A DNA stretch of 64,000 nucleotides, taken from assembly GCA_025462865.1 (NCBI GenBank), contig JAOAPI010000032.1, positions 18,882-82,881 of the forward strand, read 5' to 3'. The stretch comes from Candidatus Sulfotelmatobacter sp. (lineage in GTDB: Bacteria > Acidobacteriota > Terriglobia > Terriglobales > Acidobacteriaceae). Below the pieces are notes generated by a model. That model searched no databases, was not told the DNA's origin, and saw only the letters and a list, made by a program, of their open reading frames with translations. The number at the start of each line of letters is the position of its first letter. Position 1 is the stretch's first letter. Positions 37,619 through 47,252 of this stretch are shown here, piece after piece. The position numbers were made by a program, and so were the translations under genes.

Positions 37619-38533
37619 TCAACCGCCAGCCGCGCGAGCCAATGGTGCAGACAGCGCGTCCACGAGTTTTTCCCCGTTATCAGGGTCCCCCTGAATCTCA
37701 ACTTGCTGGGCCGAAAGCTTCAGCGTCCGAGCAACGGTCGCCACCCATACCTTGGTCGCGCCAGCACGGCGCAGAACCCGTGCACATTCTGAAACTGTCG
37801 CACCGGTGGTATAAACGTCATCTACCACAAGCACTTCGAGGCCCCTCACCGCTTCGGGTTGCACAACGTGGAATGCCCCTCGCAAGTTCTCTCGGCGCTG
37901 ATGGCTGGTGAGCCCGATTTGCGATGCTGTCTCGCGCTTTCTCTCGAGAACTCGATCGCATAAATGCAATCTGCCGGACTCTATACCCCTGACCTTGATC
38001 GCCGCTCGCGCGATCAGATCTGCCTGATTGAAGCCGCGCTGGCGACGTTTGCCGCGGTATAAGGGCACGGGAATCACAGCAACGGAGCTCGCAGGGAAAC
38101 GGGGCTCCAGCGACGTAATGGCCTCAGCCAGCATACGTCCAAGAACATCGGCCGCCGGTCGCACGCCATTGTATTTCAGCAGATGAATCAATTCCCGCAG
38201 CCCGCCTTCGTAACTGCCGTAAGCTGCCGCCCGAGCAAAAGCCGGCTCCATGCGCTGGCACATCCCGCAGCGCGACTCGCCTCCGGGTTCGGCGAATGCG
38301 TATGGAGAAAATAGACGCTCACCACAGACCGTGCAGAGCCCACCAGAGATCGGATGCATGGCGTCAAGGCAAACCCGGCAAAGCGGAAGGCGGGAAATGT
38401 TGACTAGATGGGCGCCGCAGATGCGGCAATCGGAGGGAAATAAAACCGCGAAAAGGCCTTCAGCAATTTGGCCAGCCCATCCACGGAAACGGTCGGGACG
38501 CGCAGTGCGTGAAGCAATAGAGGCGCCTGCCAT
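37619..38533 (-). CDS. ComF family phosphoribosyltransferase-like protein
   Basis: An N-terminal zinc finger with four Cys pairs (CRICGAH, CRVCLDAM, CTVCGER, CGMCQRM) is followed by a type I phosphoribosyltransferase domain. The PRPP loop is VLVVDDVYTTGATV near residue 232. ComF proteins help single-stranded DNA uptake in natural transformation. No other competence gene is adjacent. At 304 residues it is longer than typical because of short extensions at both ends. Confidence 0.92.
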   Translation of the reverse strand: MAGASIASRTARPDRFRGWAGQIAEGLFAVLFPSDCRICGAHLVNISRLPLCRVCLDAMHPISGGLCTVCGERLFSPYAFAEPGGESRCGMCQRMEPAFARAAAYGSYEGGLRELIHLLKYNGVRPAADVLGRMLAEAITSLEPRFPASSVAVIPVPLYRGKRRQRGFNQADLIARAAIKVRGIESGRLHLCDRVLERKRETASQIGLTSHQRRENLRGAFHVVQPEAVRGLEVLVVDDVYTTGATVSECARVLRRAGATKVWVATVARTLKLSAQQVEIQGDPDNGEKLVDALSAPLARAAGG

Positions 38534-38670
38534 GGCAGCTCTGGCTTGGCTAGCCCGAATTCTGTCCTCACTACTGCTGAAGACGGCCTCCGCATGCCCG
38601 CAACGATTTCTTCGAGCGGACGACTCTTCAATTGCCTGCTTGCCTAGCAGTATAGCGGCGGCCCGGCATA

Positions 38671-38940
38671 CTAAGCAACGTTACGGTTGGACCGCGTTAC
38701 CGGGGCTGGCAGCTTCTTGACCCCTTCCGGCAACCGCGCTTTCACCGGCATGAACACCAAACGATAGTCCCGCCGAAAGCATTCTGCACAGCGGACCGGC
38801 TGCAACAGGAAAAGCGGCAGAAGGTATCTCTCAGAAAAAGTCCGACGTCGCGAACGGAAACCGGTATCGCTACCGCAATCTTCACAGTGAAACTCAAGAA
38901 GTCTCTGAAACCAGAGCTGGTCGGCAGACTTTTCAATCAC
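38671..38940 (-). CDS. Small zinc-ribbon-like hypothetical protein
   Basis: The 89-residue frame has two CxxC pairs: CEDCGSDTGFRSRRR and, after a hydrophobic turn (LLPLFLLQP), CAECFRRDYR. This suggests a treble-clef or ribbon zinc site. I do not recognise a named family, though the pattern recurs in Acidobacteriota. It lies 137 bp upstream of the comF-like gene on the same strand. Confidence 0.6.
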   Translation of the reverse strand: MIEKSADQLWFQRLLEFHCEDCGSDTGFRSRRRTFSERYLLPLFLLQPVRCAECFRRDYRLVFMPVKARLPEGVKKLPAPVTRSNRNVA

Positions 38941-39181
38941 ACTACACCTCCGGTCGAGGAAAGCGAAGGGTACGAAGAAACGCTTGCACTCATACTATCA
39001 ACATCTTTGAGCGCCAGCCAGCCCAGTAGGTCATTGGCGTCCTACCCTAACGGGCATGCTAGGAATCTGTGGCGCACTTGTAATGCAGGCATCTCACATG
39101 CTAACTTGCGCCGTTTAGTCTTTTGGGCGACTTAGGTCACCAAGTGACTTCTATCTCTGGTTCAGCGAGAGGATTCTTCCT

Positions 39182-41248
39182 ATGAGTGCTCCAGTCCCCG
39201 TATCAGGAACTGGTGTCAAGAAACACGTCCCTTTCGTGCCCGAGAGCATGGAGATGAAAGAATTTACTCTGCGCGCCGTGCTTCTGGGACTTCTTATGAC
39301 GATCGTCCTGGGCGCAGCCAATGCCTATTTGGGTCTGCGCGCCGGCATCACGATCGCGGCCACATATCCAGCGGCGGTGATTGCGATGGCGGCAATGCGC
39401 GCGTGGAAGGGATCGCTGCTGGAAGAAAACATCGCTCGGACAGCTGGTTCCATCGGAGAGTCGGTTGCGGCTGGCGCAATTTTTACGCTTCCGGCGTTTC
39501 TACTTGCCAAGGCCTGGCCTTCTTTTCGGTTTGCGGACGCATATTGGAAATCCACCGCGCTGATCATGGTCGGCAGTATTCTCGGCGTTCTTTTCATTTC
39601 CCTGGTACGGCGCGGCATGGTGGAAGATCCTGAGCTGCCATTTCCAGAATCGTTGGCTGCGTCGGAGATTCATAAAGCCGGACAACGCGGTGCGCAGGCC
39701 GCAAAATATCTTTTCTGGAACATTGGGATTGGCGGTGTGATATACATCCTCGGAAAATTCGGCCTGTTCGCCGCCGACACGGATCTTCATATCGGTGTGG
39801 GCAGCCTGGGACATAGTCAGGTGCGTCTCGGCTCAACGGGAAATACGCACGTTATACCCACAGGCGGCACAAGTGTCTTTGCGGCGCCAAGCGTTAGTCC
39901 GGCCTATCTGGGAGTCGGCTACATCATTGGTGTGAAGCTCGCCTCCATTCAGTTTGCAGGCAGTGTGCTGGCTTGGGGATTGATGGTCCCACTGATGATC
40001 TTTTTTCTTGGACCGCAGTTGAAGGCATATATTCCTGCCGACACGCCCGACAACTGGGCCAACATGGCGGACGCGGTGTGGAGATACATCGTTCGTCCAA
40101 TCGCCGTGGGCGGAATGCTGGTTGGAGCGGCATACACATTATTCAAAATGCGAGCCAGCCTGACGGCGGGAATCGGCAAGGCATTCGCGGATCTGCGCCA
40201 GACGTCTGATCAGCAAGCCAAGTTAGCCCGTACCGAACGCTACATGAGTTCGAAAGTGGTTTTCGGCTTGATCGCTGTAATGTTTGTATTAATGTGCCTG
40301 CTTTACATCAGGATCTCAGGCCTAGTGTGGCCGGCAATTCTTGCGGCGGTCGTGATGATTCTTGTGGGATTTTTCTTCGCGACGGTCTCAGGCAATCTGG
40401 TTGGATTCATCGGCTCGTCCAATAATCCAATCTCGGGATTGACTCTCTCGACGCTGCTGATAGCGGCGCTGTTGATGGTGGCGCTGGGAGTTTCCGGCAC
40501 GTCGGGAGTGGCTGCGGTTCTGGGCGTCGCGGCGGTGGTTTGCGTTTCATCAGCCGTAGCGGGCGAGCTTCTTCAGGACTTCAAGGTAGGTTACATTCTA
40601 GGCGGCACACCGCAGAAGATTCAGGCCGCTGAACTGATCGCGGTAGTGGTCGCAAGCCTGGTGATGTATTTCCCGTTGATGCTACTGCATGAAGGCAGCA
40701 TCAAAGCCGGAGGCGTCGGATTTGGAGGCGCGGAACTTCCCGCGCCGCAGGCTGGCCTGATGGCGACACTGGCGATGGGTATTGTCGGACACGATATGCC
40801 GTGGCCACTGGTGGTGGTGGGAATCTTTTTTGGCATCGCGCTCGTCATGATGCAGGTAAAAAGCCCAATGCTCGTGGCGGTAGGAATGTATTTGCCATTT
40901 GGAACCACATTCGCAATTTTTGTGGGAGGAGTGATGCGCTCGATCGGTGATTGGGTCGCCGAGCGCCGCGGATTCAACAGCGCTCAGAAAGCGCGGGTCG
41001 ACAATGCCGGAGTGCTGGTCGCTTCCGGACTGATTGCCGGGGAAGCCTTGCTGGGGCTGGTTTGGGCGGGATTGCAATTTGTACCATCGTGGGGCGCGCC
41101 CAACCATCCACCGCAAATTTTCAACATTCCGTCTTACCTTGTAGGAGGAATGATCGTGCTTGCGGGCTTGGCCGCCCTGATGATCTTTTTGCCGGTGTCA
41201 GCTGCTGGCGATCCGAACGAACCCGCGCCACCGACGGCCATGATGTAG
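39182..41248 (+). CDS. OPT family oligopeptide transporter
   Basis: This 688-residue polytopic protein opens with VPFVPESMEMKEFTLRAVLLG and NAYLGLRAGITIAATYPAAV, diagnostic of bacterial OPT transporters. A mid-protein GNLVGFIGSSNNPISGLTLS motif is also typical. About 15 TM segments are expected. OPT proteins import oligopeptides or metal-chelate peptides with protons. GAGAGGA precedes the start. It heads a plus-strand run that includes a second peptide transporter and an Xaa-Pro-type peptidase. Confidence 0.95.
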   Translation: MSAPVPVSGTGVKKHVPFVPESMEMKEFTLRAVLLGLLMTIVLGAANAYLGLRAGITIAATYPAAVIAMAAMRAWKGSLLEENIARTAGSIGESVAAGAIFTLPAFLLAKAWPSFRFADAYWKSTALIMVGSILGVLFISLVRRGMVEDPELPFPESLAASEIHKAGQRGAQAAKYLFWNIGIGGVIYILGKFGLFAADTDLHIGVGSLGHSQVRLGSTGNTHVIPTGGTSVFAAPSVSPAYLGVGYIIGVKLASIQFAGSVLAWGLMVPLMIFFLGPQLKAYIPADTPDNWANMADAVWRYIVRPIAVGGMLVGAAYTLFKMRASLTAGIGKAFADLRQTSDQQAKLARTERYMSSKVVFGLIAVMFVLMCLLYIRISGLVWPAILAAVVMILVGFFFATVSGNLVGFIGSSNNPISGLTLSTLLIAALLMVALGVSGTSGVAAVLGVAAVVCVSSAVAGELLQDFKVGYILGGTPQKIQAAELIAVVVASLVMYFPLMLLHEGSIKAGGVGFGGAELPAPQAGLMATLAMGIVGHDMPWPLVVVGIFFGIALVMMQVKSPMLVAVGMYLPFGTTFAIFVGGVMRSIGDWVAERRGFNSAQKARVDNAGVLVASGLIAGEALLGLVWAGLQFVPSWGAPNHPPQIFNIPSYLVGGMIVLAGLAALMIFLPVSAAGDPNEPAPPTAMM

Positions 41249-41255
41249 CTTTGCT

Positions 41256-41333
41256 TGAGCACGAAGGATACGAAGGGTATCACCCAAGTTGTCTGGCAAT
41301 CCTTCGTGCAACTTCGTGTCCTTCGTGGTTCAT
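41256..41333. repeat. CACGAAGGAtACGAAGG / CCTTCGTGTCCTTCGTGG inverted element
   Basis: The left arm is GCACGAAGGATACGAAGGG and the right arm is CTTCGTGTCCTTCGTGG. They could pair across a 15-30 base loop. It fills the OPT-to-yggS gap and resembles a dispersed element common in many bacterial genomes. Confidence 0.55.
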
Positions 41334-41342
41334 TTGTTTTAT

Positions 41343-42047
41343 ATGTCGATCTCCCAGAATCTTGCAGCGGTTCGCGAACGTATCAACGGAGCTGCGGTTC
41401 GTGCGGGGCGCTTACCCGAAGAAATTGCGCTGATGGCGGTGAGCAAGACTCAGACACCCGAACGCATTCGCGAAGCCTACAATGCTGGCCAGCGCCTGTT
41501 TGGCGAGAACCGGGTTCAGGAATTTTCAGGTAAATCCGAGGCGCTACGGGATTTGAAGAATCCTGAATGGCACATGATCGGACATCTTCAGACCAATAAA
41601 GCCGCAAAGACCGCGGAATTGTTTCATGCGGTGGATTCAGTCGATTCGCTGAAGTTGGCGGAAAAGCTAGATGCATCCGCACGCGCACTGGGCCGGAAGC
41701 TGGATGTACTTATTGAGATCAACGTTGGAGGCGAAACGGCCAAGAGCGGCGTTGCGCCGGACTCGGCAGCACTCGGCGAATTGCTGATGGCCGCGCCCCG
41801 GCTAGAGGCCCTGGTTTTCCACGGACTGATGACGGTTCCACCGTTTACCGACGATCCCGAGGCGGCGCGGCCGTACTTCCGGAAACTGCGCGAGTTGGGC
41901 GATACGATTGCCGCCCGCAAACTGTCCGGCGTCACTATGGACCAACTCTCCATGGGTATGTCGCACGATTTCGAAGTGGCGATTGAAGAAGGATCAACTT
42001 GCGTACGCGTGGGCACGGCTATCTTTGGAAAAAGATCAAAGGCTTAG
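41343..42047 (+). CDS. PLP homeostasis protein, YggS/PLPBP family
   Basis: The start at 41343 ([14 protein letters not shown]) fits the family's length of about 235 residues. The PLP-binding Lys is Lys35 in [26 protein letters not shown] and [18 protein letters not shown] are the conserved blocks of this single-domain alanine-racemase-fold protein. It buffers pyridoxal phosphate and has no known catalysis. An 18-codon longer frame exists but runs into the upstream repeat. Confidence 0.94.
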   Translation: MSISQNLAAVRERINGAAVRAGRLPEEIALMAVSKTQTPERIREAYNAGQRLFGENRVQEFSGKSEALRDLKNPEWHMIGHLQTNKAAKTAELFHAVDSVDSLKLAEKLDASARALGRKLDVLIEINVGGETAKSGVAPDSAALGELLMAAPRLEALVFHGLMTVPPFTDDPEAARPYFRKLRELGDTIAARKLSGVTMDQLSMGMSHDFEVAIEEGSTCVRVGTAIFGKRSKA

Positions 42048-42129
42048 ACACAGAGGACGACAGAAAAACCCAGAGAGACGCCCTCGCAACAGGTGGCAAG
42101 ATGCGGATGCTACAAACAGGGAGACCATT

Positions 42130-43404
42130 TTGAGCTTTTCAGAACGCTTGCAGGAGATTCGCACTGGGTTCGAGCGGCCTTTCTGGATTGCCAACATCAG
42201 TGAGCTTTTTGAGCGGCTTTCTTACTATGCCGTTTTTGCCGTGCTTGCCCGCTACTTGCACGAGGGCTTGCACTTTGATGTTGAGCGCGCCAGCAGCCTG
42301 ACCGGGATGTTTGGCGGTTGGGTCTGGTTTCTGGCGATCGGTGGCGGCGCATTGGCCGACCGCCTCGGGTTCCGGCGGGCGCTTTCCATTGCATACCTAA
42401 TCTTGAGCTTTGCGTATTTTGTGTTGGGGTCGATCGGCTCCCCCTGGCTCGCTCCCTTACGCAACAGCATCCCTCTTGTCACGCTGGTGTCGTTCATTTT
42501 GATTCTTCCTGCTCTGGGCGTCGCTCTGGTGAAGCCTTGCGTCGTGGGAACGACGGCTCGCTCTTCGAAGGAGAATGTCCGCTCGGTAGGATACTCCATC
42601 TACTACACGCTGGTGAATGTTGGGAGCACAGCAGGACCGCTGCTCGCCTCGTGGGCACAACAGCACGGAAGGGTGGAAAATGTATTTCGCATCGCCGCCC
42701 TGAGCGTTTTCCTGATGCTCTTCGTAGTGTTGCTGTTCTTCAAGGAGCCTCGACGATCCGAAGAAGGTGAACCCGCGAGCCTCAGCCAAGTAGGAAGGAA
42801 TTTTCTTACTGTCCTGTCGAATCCACGCTTCATGATTTTCCTGCTAATTTTCACGGGCTATTGGATTGTATTCTGGCAGGAATTCATCGCGCTGCCACTG
42901 TATATTTCCGCCTACATCGATCCAAACGCAGATACAGCACGCATTCTGGTAACCGATCCGCTGACCGTGATCGCGCTGACCATGGTGATCGGCTTTCTCA
43001 CCAAGCGAATGAAAGCGTTTAACGCCATCATTTTGGGGACGCTGATCTCGAGCCTGGCGTGGATCCTTTTGATCGTGCATCCATCGGTGTGGATGGCAGT
43101 CGTCACGCTGATCGTGGTCGCGATTGGCGAAATTGTGCAACAACCTCGCTACTATGATTACATCTCGCGGCTCGCTCCCAAGGGGCAGCAGGGTACGTAC
43201 ATGGGATTCGCGTTTCTTCCACTGGGCATCGGATCGTTTGTCGCCGGCAAGTTCAGCGGGTGGCTGATGCATCACTTTGGCGAGGAGTTGCACCGGCCCG
43301 AGTTCGTGTGGTGGTCGGTGGTTGCAGTGGGAGTTGTGACAACCTTATTATTGTGGATCTACGACCGGCTCGTCACGGTAGAAGGCTTGGCCGAGGGTAA
43401 GTAA
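42130..43404 (+). CDS. POT/PTR2-like proton-dependent peptide transporter (MFS)
   Basis: The TTG at 42130 has AGGGAG six bases upstream and gives SFSERLQEIRTGF. The first TM carries E25-L-F-E-R-L-S-Y-Y33, the ExxER(F)xYY proton-coupling motif of the POT family. Twelve TM segments are expected and the length (424) is short but acceptable. It probably imports di- and tripeptides. It lies between PLPBP and an AlkD-like gene in a tight run; the next gene starts on the base after its stop. Confidence 0.85.
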   Translation: MSFSERLQEIRTGFERPFWIANISELFERLSYYAVFAVLARYLHEGLHFDVERASSLTGMFGGWVWFLAIGGGALADRLGFRRALSIAYLILSFAYFVLGSIGSPWLAPLRNSIPLVTLVSFILILPALGVALVKPCVVGTTARSSKENVRSVGYSIYYTLVNVGSTAGPLLASWAQQHGRVENVFRIAALSVFLMLFVVLLFFKEPRRSEEGEPASLSQVGRNFLTVLSNPRFMIFLLIFTGYWIVFWQEFIALPLYISAYIDPNADTARILVTDPLTVIALTMVIGFLTKRMKAFNAIILGTLISSLAWILLIVHPSVWMAVVTLIVVAIGEIVQQPRYYDYISRLAPKGQQGTYMGFAFLPLGIGSFVAGKFSGWLMHHFGEELHRPEFVWWSVVAVGVVTTLLLWIYDRLVTVEGLAEGK

Positions 43405-44187
43405 ATGGTTCGACGGGTCCGGGCTTCGGCAAGGCAGATTCCTGCGAAGCGAGAAAAACAAACACCTGCTCTTGCCGCCGATGATATTCGGAGCGCGCTG
43501 AAAGATGGCGGCTCAGCCGAGAACGCCGCGGGCGTGCAGTGGTTCTTCAAAGAAAAAATCAAATCGCATGGATGGTACACAGCGGACCTGCGCCGTGCCG
43601 CGGTCCGTTTTCGGCGTGAAGTAAGGGCGGAATGCGGCCTGGATTTCCTGATCGCGGTCGCCGATTGTCTCTTCGTTGGTCCAGTGCTGGAAGAGAAGGT
43701 TGCAGCGGTGTTCTTGCTGGAGAAACTCGACAATGAGTTTGGCGACCGCGAGTTTAGGCTATTCGAGTCGTGGCTGGACCGGGTTACCAGTTGGGCCGAT
43801 CACGACGCGCTGGTCCATGATCTGATCGCTCCGATGATTGCGTCCAAACGCGAACGTGCGAGTCTAGTTTTCCGCTGGGCAAAGTCGTCCAATCGCTGGC
43901 GCCGACGCGCCGCGTGTGTGGCGCTGATTCGTGGAGCGCGGGCGAAAATATTCTTTCCCGAGATCCAGAAACTCTCCGATTTCCTACTTCCCGATCAAGA
44001 TGACATGGTGCAAAAAGGATTAGGCTGGCTCCTGCGCGAAACTGCGAAGGCTGATGCCAAGCAAACAGTTCCGTATTTGATGAAGATTCGCCGGCGCGCG
44101 CCAAGGCTGGTTTTGCGGACCGCATGCGAGACGCTGCCGGTCGCGATAAGAAAACGCGTACTGGCGAGCGGGAGCGGAAAGAAATAG
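43405..44187 (+). CDS. AlkD-like DNA alkylation repair HEAT-repeat protein
   Basis: This 260-residue all-helical protein matches the AlkC/AlkD-type family (FFKEKIKSHGWYTADLRRAA, WAKSSNRWRRRAACVALI, FLLPDQDDMVQKGLGWLLRE). AlkD removes N3- and N7-alkylated bases without flipping. The start is immediately after the transporter stop (TAAATG), so it is probably co-translated with it. A repair gene within a peptide-uptake run may be only operon packing. Confidence 0.88.
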   Translation: MVRRVRASARQIPAKREKQTPALAADDIRSALKDGGSAENAAGVQWFFKEKIKSHGWYTADLRRAAVRFRREVRAECGLDFLIAVADCLFVGPVLEEKVAAVFLLEKLDNEFGDREFRLFESWLDRVTSWADHDALVHDLIAPMIASKRERASLVFRWAKSSNRWRRRAACVALIRGARAKIFFPEIQKLSDFLLPDQDDMVQKGLGWLLRETAKADAKQTVPYLMKIRRRAPRLVLRTACETLPVAIRKRVLASGSGKK

Positions 44188-44253
44188 TCGCAGACGTTAA
44201 TCCGCGGTCAATTCGCTCAAATCCTGCCCATTGTTTACAATAGACGTTTGCCC

Positions 44254-45420
44254 ATGGACTTATCTGCCATCCAGTCAGCGCTGCGCGATCGCAACATCGA
44301 TGGGTGGCTTTTCTACGACCATCATCATCGTGATCCCATCGCCTACCGGGTGCTGGGTTTGCCTGCGGGACTGATGGTGACGCGGCGCTGGTTCTATCTG
44401 ATACCGGCCCAGGGTGAACCGGTGAAGCTGGTGCACAAAATCGAAGCCGGGCACCTCGATTCCTTGCCCGGCAGCAAGCGACAATATTCCGGTTGGCAGG
44501 AATTGTTCGACAGCCTGAAGACGATGCTCGCATCCTATCGCGACATCGCGATGCAGTATTCGCCCAACAATATCGTGTTTACGATTTCCTTGGTCGATGC
44601 CGGAACGGTTGAATTGCTACGCGGTTTGGGAAAGAATGTGGTCAGTTCCGCGGATCTAGTCGCGCAATTCGAAGCCACCTGGAGCGAAGAGCAGATTAAG
44701 ACGCACTTTGCTGCGCGTGACGCGATTGATGCCATTATCGAGGCGGCTTTTAAGGAAATCGGGCGGCGCATCCGTAACGGTGGAACAACCGAGCACGAAA
44801 TCCAACAATGGTTCATGGAAGCGTTTGGCCGCGAAAAGCTGCTAACCGACGATCCTCCGATCGTAGCCGTGAACGCGAATGCCGGCAATCCGCACTATGA
44901 GCCGCGCGCCGATCATCCGGTTCCCATTCGCGAGGGCGATTTGGTTCTGCTCGATGTTTGGGGAAAGAAAAATACTCCGGGAGCGGTCTATTACGACATT
45001 ACCTGGATGGGTTTTGTCGGCAAAGCGCCATCGGGCCGCATTTGTGAGGTGTTCAAGATCGTACGCGACGCTCGCGACGCGGGCGTGCAGACCGTGACTG
45101 ACGCCGTTAGCGCCGGGCGCAGGATTGCGGGGTGGGAAGTGGATCGCGCCACCCGCGGGCACATTAAGAAGAGCGGCTATGGTGAATATTTCATTCACCG
45201 CACCGGACATTCCATCGGCACCGACGTCCATTCGAACGGGGCGAACATGGATGATCTGGAGATTCACGACGAACGCCAGCTACTGCCAAACTCATGCTTC
45301 TCCATTGAGCCGGGCATTTATCTGCCGGAGTTCGGCGTGCGTAGTGAGGTCAATATGCTGGTGCGTCCCAAATCCGCGGAAGTCACCGGCAGAATTCAGC
45401 GCGAGATCGTAATTATCTGA
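44254..45420 (+). CDS. M24 family metallopeptidase (Xaa-Pro aminopeptidase-like)
   Basis: This 388-residue protein has a creatinase-type N-terminal domain and an M24 pita-bread domain. Metal ligands are visible in LVLLDVWGKK, YYDITWMGF, HRTGHSIGTDVHS, CFSIEPGIY and VRSEVNML. The enzyme removes N-terminal residues ahead of proline or acts as a related dipeptidase. A TTG two codons upstream is an alternative start. Its stop overlaps the next start (TGATG). It fits a peptide-utilisation role with the OPT and POT genes upstream. Confidence 0.93.
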   Translation: MDLSAIQSALRDRNIDGWLFYDHHHRDPIAYRVLGLPAGLMVTRRWFYLIPAQGEPVKLVHKIEAGHLDSLPGSKRQYSGWQELFDSLKTMLASYRDIAMQYSPNNIVFTISLVDAGTVELLRGLGKNVVSSADLVAQFEATWSEEQIKTHFAARDAIDAIIEAAFKEIGRRIRNGGTTEHEIQQWFMEAFGREKLLTDDPPIVAVNANAGNPHYEPRADHPVPIREGDLVLLDVWGKKNTPGAVYYDITWMGFVGKAPSGRICEVFKIVRDARDAGVQTVTDAVSAGRRIAGWEVDRATRGHIKKSGYGEYFIHRTGHSIGTDVHSNGANMDDLEIHDERQLLPNSCFSIEPGIYLPEFGVRSEVNMLVRPKSAEVTGRIQREIVII

Positions 45421-45842
45421 TGGCAAACTCCACCCAACTCAAGACGAAACCGGCAACTGAAACCACGCAGCGCGCGGCCATGATGGCCATAGTCGCACCC
45501 GCCCTCGGCTGGCTCATTCCAGGAGCCGGCCACATGATCCAAAAGCGCTGGATTCGAGGCGCGCTTCTACTCGTCTCGATTGGAACTTTATTTGTGCTGG
45601 GACTAATGATGCAGGGGCACATTTACAGGGCGAATGGCGGCGACATCCTCGATATTCTCGGATTCATCGGCGATCTCGGAGCGGGTGGAATGTATATTGT
45701 GACCCTCGCCCTGAACGGAGGGCAGGGCGCGATCGCTTTCGCCATCGCCGACTACGGAACAAAGTTTATGATCGTCGCTGGATTGCTGAATTTCATCGCC
45801 ATAGCGGACGCTTATCACATTGCAATCGGGAAAAAACAATGA
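45420..45842 (+). CDS. Small polytopic membrane protein (DUF6677-like)
   Basis: The 140-residue product has about four TM segments, with GWLIPGAGHMIQKRWIRGALL in the first and a DYGTKFMIVAGLLNFIAIADAYHI ending. This pattern matches the acidobacterial DUF6677 type, which lacks a known function. It is coupled to the M24 gene by an overlapping stop and start. Confidence 0.8.
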   Translation: MANSTQLKTKPATETTQRAAMMAIVAPALGWLIPGAGHMIQKRWIRGALLLVSIGTLFVLGLMMQGHIYRANGGDILDILGFIGDLGAGGMYIVTLALNGGQGAIAFAIADYGTKFMIVAGLLNFIAIADAYHIAIGKKQ

Positions 45843-45850
45843 CGCGGCAA

Positions 45851-45871
45851 TCAGCTTTCAGCTAGAACTTA
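45851..45871. repeat. Short heptamer array, AAGCTAG-like
   Basis: TCAGCTT, TCAGCTA, GAACTTA in 7-bp register, between two small membrane-protein genes. Confidence 0.5.
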
Positions 45872-45889
45872 GTGCCCGGTAGGCCAATT

Positions 45890-46072
45890 ATGACTGTTCA
45901 ACTTACTCATTTCAGCGCGGCGTTCGTATTCGCGCTATTTGCTTCCATTGTCTTCGGCATTACCCATCGCGAAACTACGCGTGACATGATCCGTTACGGC
46001 CTCTATTGTTTTGGGATGTTCTTGGGTGGAGTTCTAGTGGCGGGCTGGGCGATGTGGCTGATACGTAGATAG
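45890..46072 (+). CDS. Small two-TM membrane protein
   Basis: The ATG at 45890 (MTVQLTHFSAAFVFALFASIV) gives 60 residues with two TM segments and a short loop HRETTRDMIRYGLYCF. I recognise no named family. The position after the DUF6677-like gene suggests the same transcript. Confidence 0.65.
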   Translation: MTVQLTHFSAAFVFALFASIVFGITHRETTRDMIRYGLYCFGMFLGGVLVAGWAMWLIRR

Positions 46073-46136
46073 CTGCTGGCTCTTAACGAAAGCCCTCGGC
46101 GCAAAGCCTCCCAAAATTTGGTGCGCGGCCGAAGAT

Positions 46137-46164
46137 ATGCTGGAAGCTAGAAGCTAGCAGCCTC
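46137..46164. repeat. Heptamer array, AAGCTAG family
   Basis: ATGCTGG, AAGCTAG, AAGCTAG, CAGCCTC in 7-bp register, in the convergent gap just past the GNAT gene stop. Confidence 0.7.
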
Positions 46165-46167
46165 TTT

Positions 46168-47112
46168 TCAACCCTGCCACACGAACGCATCAAACACCCT
46201 CTTCGAATCAAAATTCAAGCGGCGATAGAGCGCGACCGCCCCGGTATTGGCTTCAGTCACCGTCAACGAAAGCATAGAGAAGCCACGCTGGCGAAGGTTG
46301 GTGGACGTCGCCGCAAGTAATGATTCGCCAATACCGCGTGACCGATATTCAGGGAGCACGCACACCTGAGTAACATGGCCCACATCGTTTCGAACTCGTG
46401 AACACAAGATCAGCCCGATCAGGTTCTTTGCCTTTTTATCGAAAACAGCAAAGGACGATTCCGCGTCGAACAGTCCACATCCCGGAAAACGGACAATATT
46501 ATTCAAGAACCGTAGCGATCCGCTCAGCGTGTTGTATTGGTCATTGATCTGGGCATCGACATGTCCACGATAGGCTGCGGTAATCACCGCGGCAGCGGGC
46601 TGGTAGTCGGCCTCGGTCCAAGGCCGGATCTCAACGTCGGGATGCGTCTCCGGAGCCTGGATGGCAGTATTGCCTAGCCCGAGAACCATGAATAGCCGCG
46701 GGTGCCGCTGAAATCCCTGATCGAGAAAAGGGCGCGCCACGCTTCCCGTCTCGTGCGCAAGCAGTTGGGCCTCGACTCGGTGTATTCCTGGGGACTGTTG
46801 CAGGGTCTCGATCACATGCGTCAGGAGTTTGATCTCAACTTCGCGAGAGTTCGGAAGCCGCCCACCATTCGCCACAAAGAGATCACCAACCACTCCCTTG
46901 CTACCCTCATACACGAAAAAGCTATAGCCGAAAATGCGGCCGCGTTCAATGGCAGCGTATCCGGGAAGAATTTTCGCATCGACATAACGCAGGATCATTT
47001 CCGCCGAACCGTTGTAGTCCCAGGAGAGCAGGCTTGCCCAGGCCCGGGTCTCATCGTCGAGCAGCGGGCGCAGGTCAACGGAAGAAAAATGCCTGAGGTC
47101 GAGAATCTCCAC
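46168..47112 (-). CDS. GNAT family N-acetyltransferase
   Basis: The 314-residue protein contains a C-terminal GNAT domain with motif A as VTQVCVLPEYRSRGIGESLL (acetyl-CoA loop R-x-x-G-x-G/S) and ANTGAVALYRRLNF. The N-terminal half appears to be a second degenerate GNAT-like fold (YSFFVYEGSKGVVGDLFVAN). The substrate is unknown. Confidence 0.88.
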   Translation of the reverse strand: MEILDLRHFSSVDLRPLLDDETRAWASLLSWDYNGSAEMILRYVDAKILPGYAAIERGRIFGYSFFVYEGSKGVVGDLFVANGGRLPNSREVEIKLLTHVIETLQQSPGIHRVEAQLLAHETGSVARPFLDQGFQRHPRLFMVLGLGNTAIQAPETHPDVEIRPWTEADYQPAAAVITAAYRGHVDAQINDQYNTLSGSLRFLNNIVRFPGCGLFDAESSFAVFDKKAKNLIGLILCSRVRNDVGHVTQVCVLPEYRSRGIGESLLAATSTNLRQRGFSMLSLTVTEANTGAVALYRRLNFDSKRVFDAFVWQG

Positions 47113-47252
47113 GGGACTCCTGCTAAATAGTTAAAGCAATTCAGTTCGTTGTGGCAGAACTCCGAGTTTAGTGGGTTCGACGACGAGAGGCAAACCTGGA
47201 AAAATATCGGGTGGCAACAGCGACCAGACGCGCGGAACTTTGTACCCAGAAC

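Noticed and set aside
43405..44187. Toxin or defence role for the AlkD-like protein
   Set aside because: The sequence fits AlkD-type HEAT repeats and no defence partner gene lies beside it.
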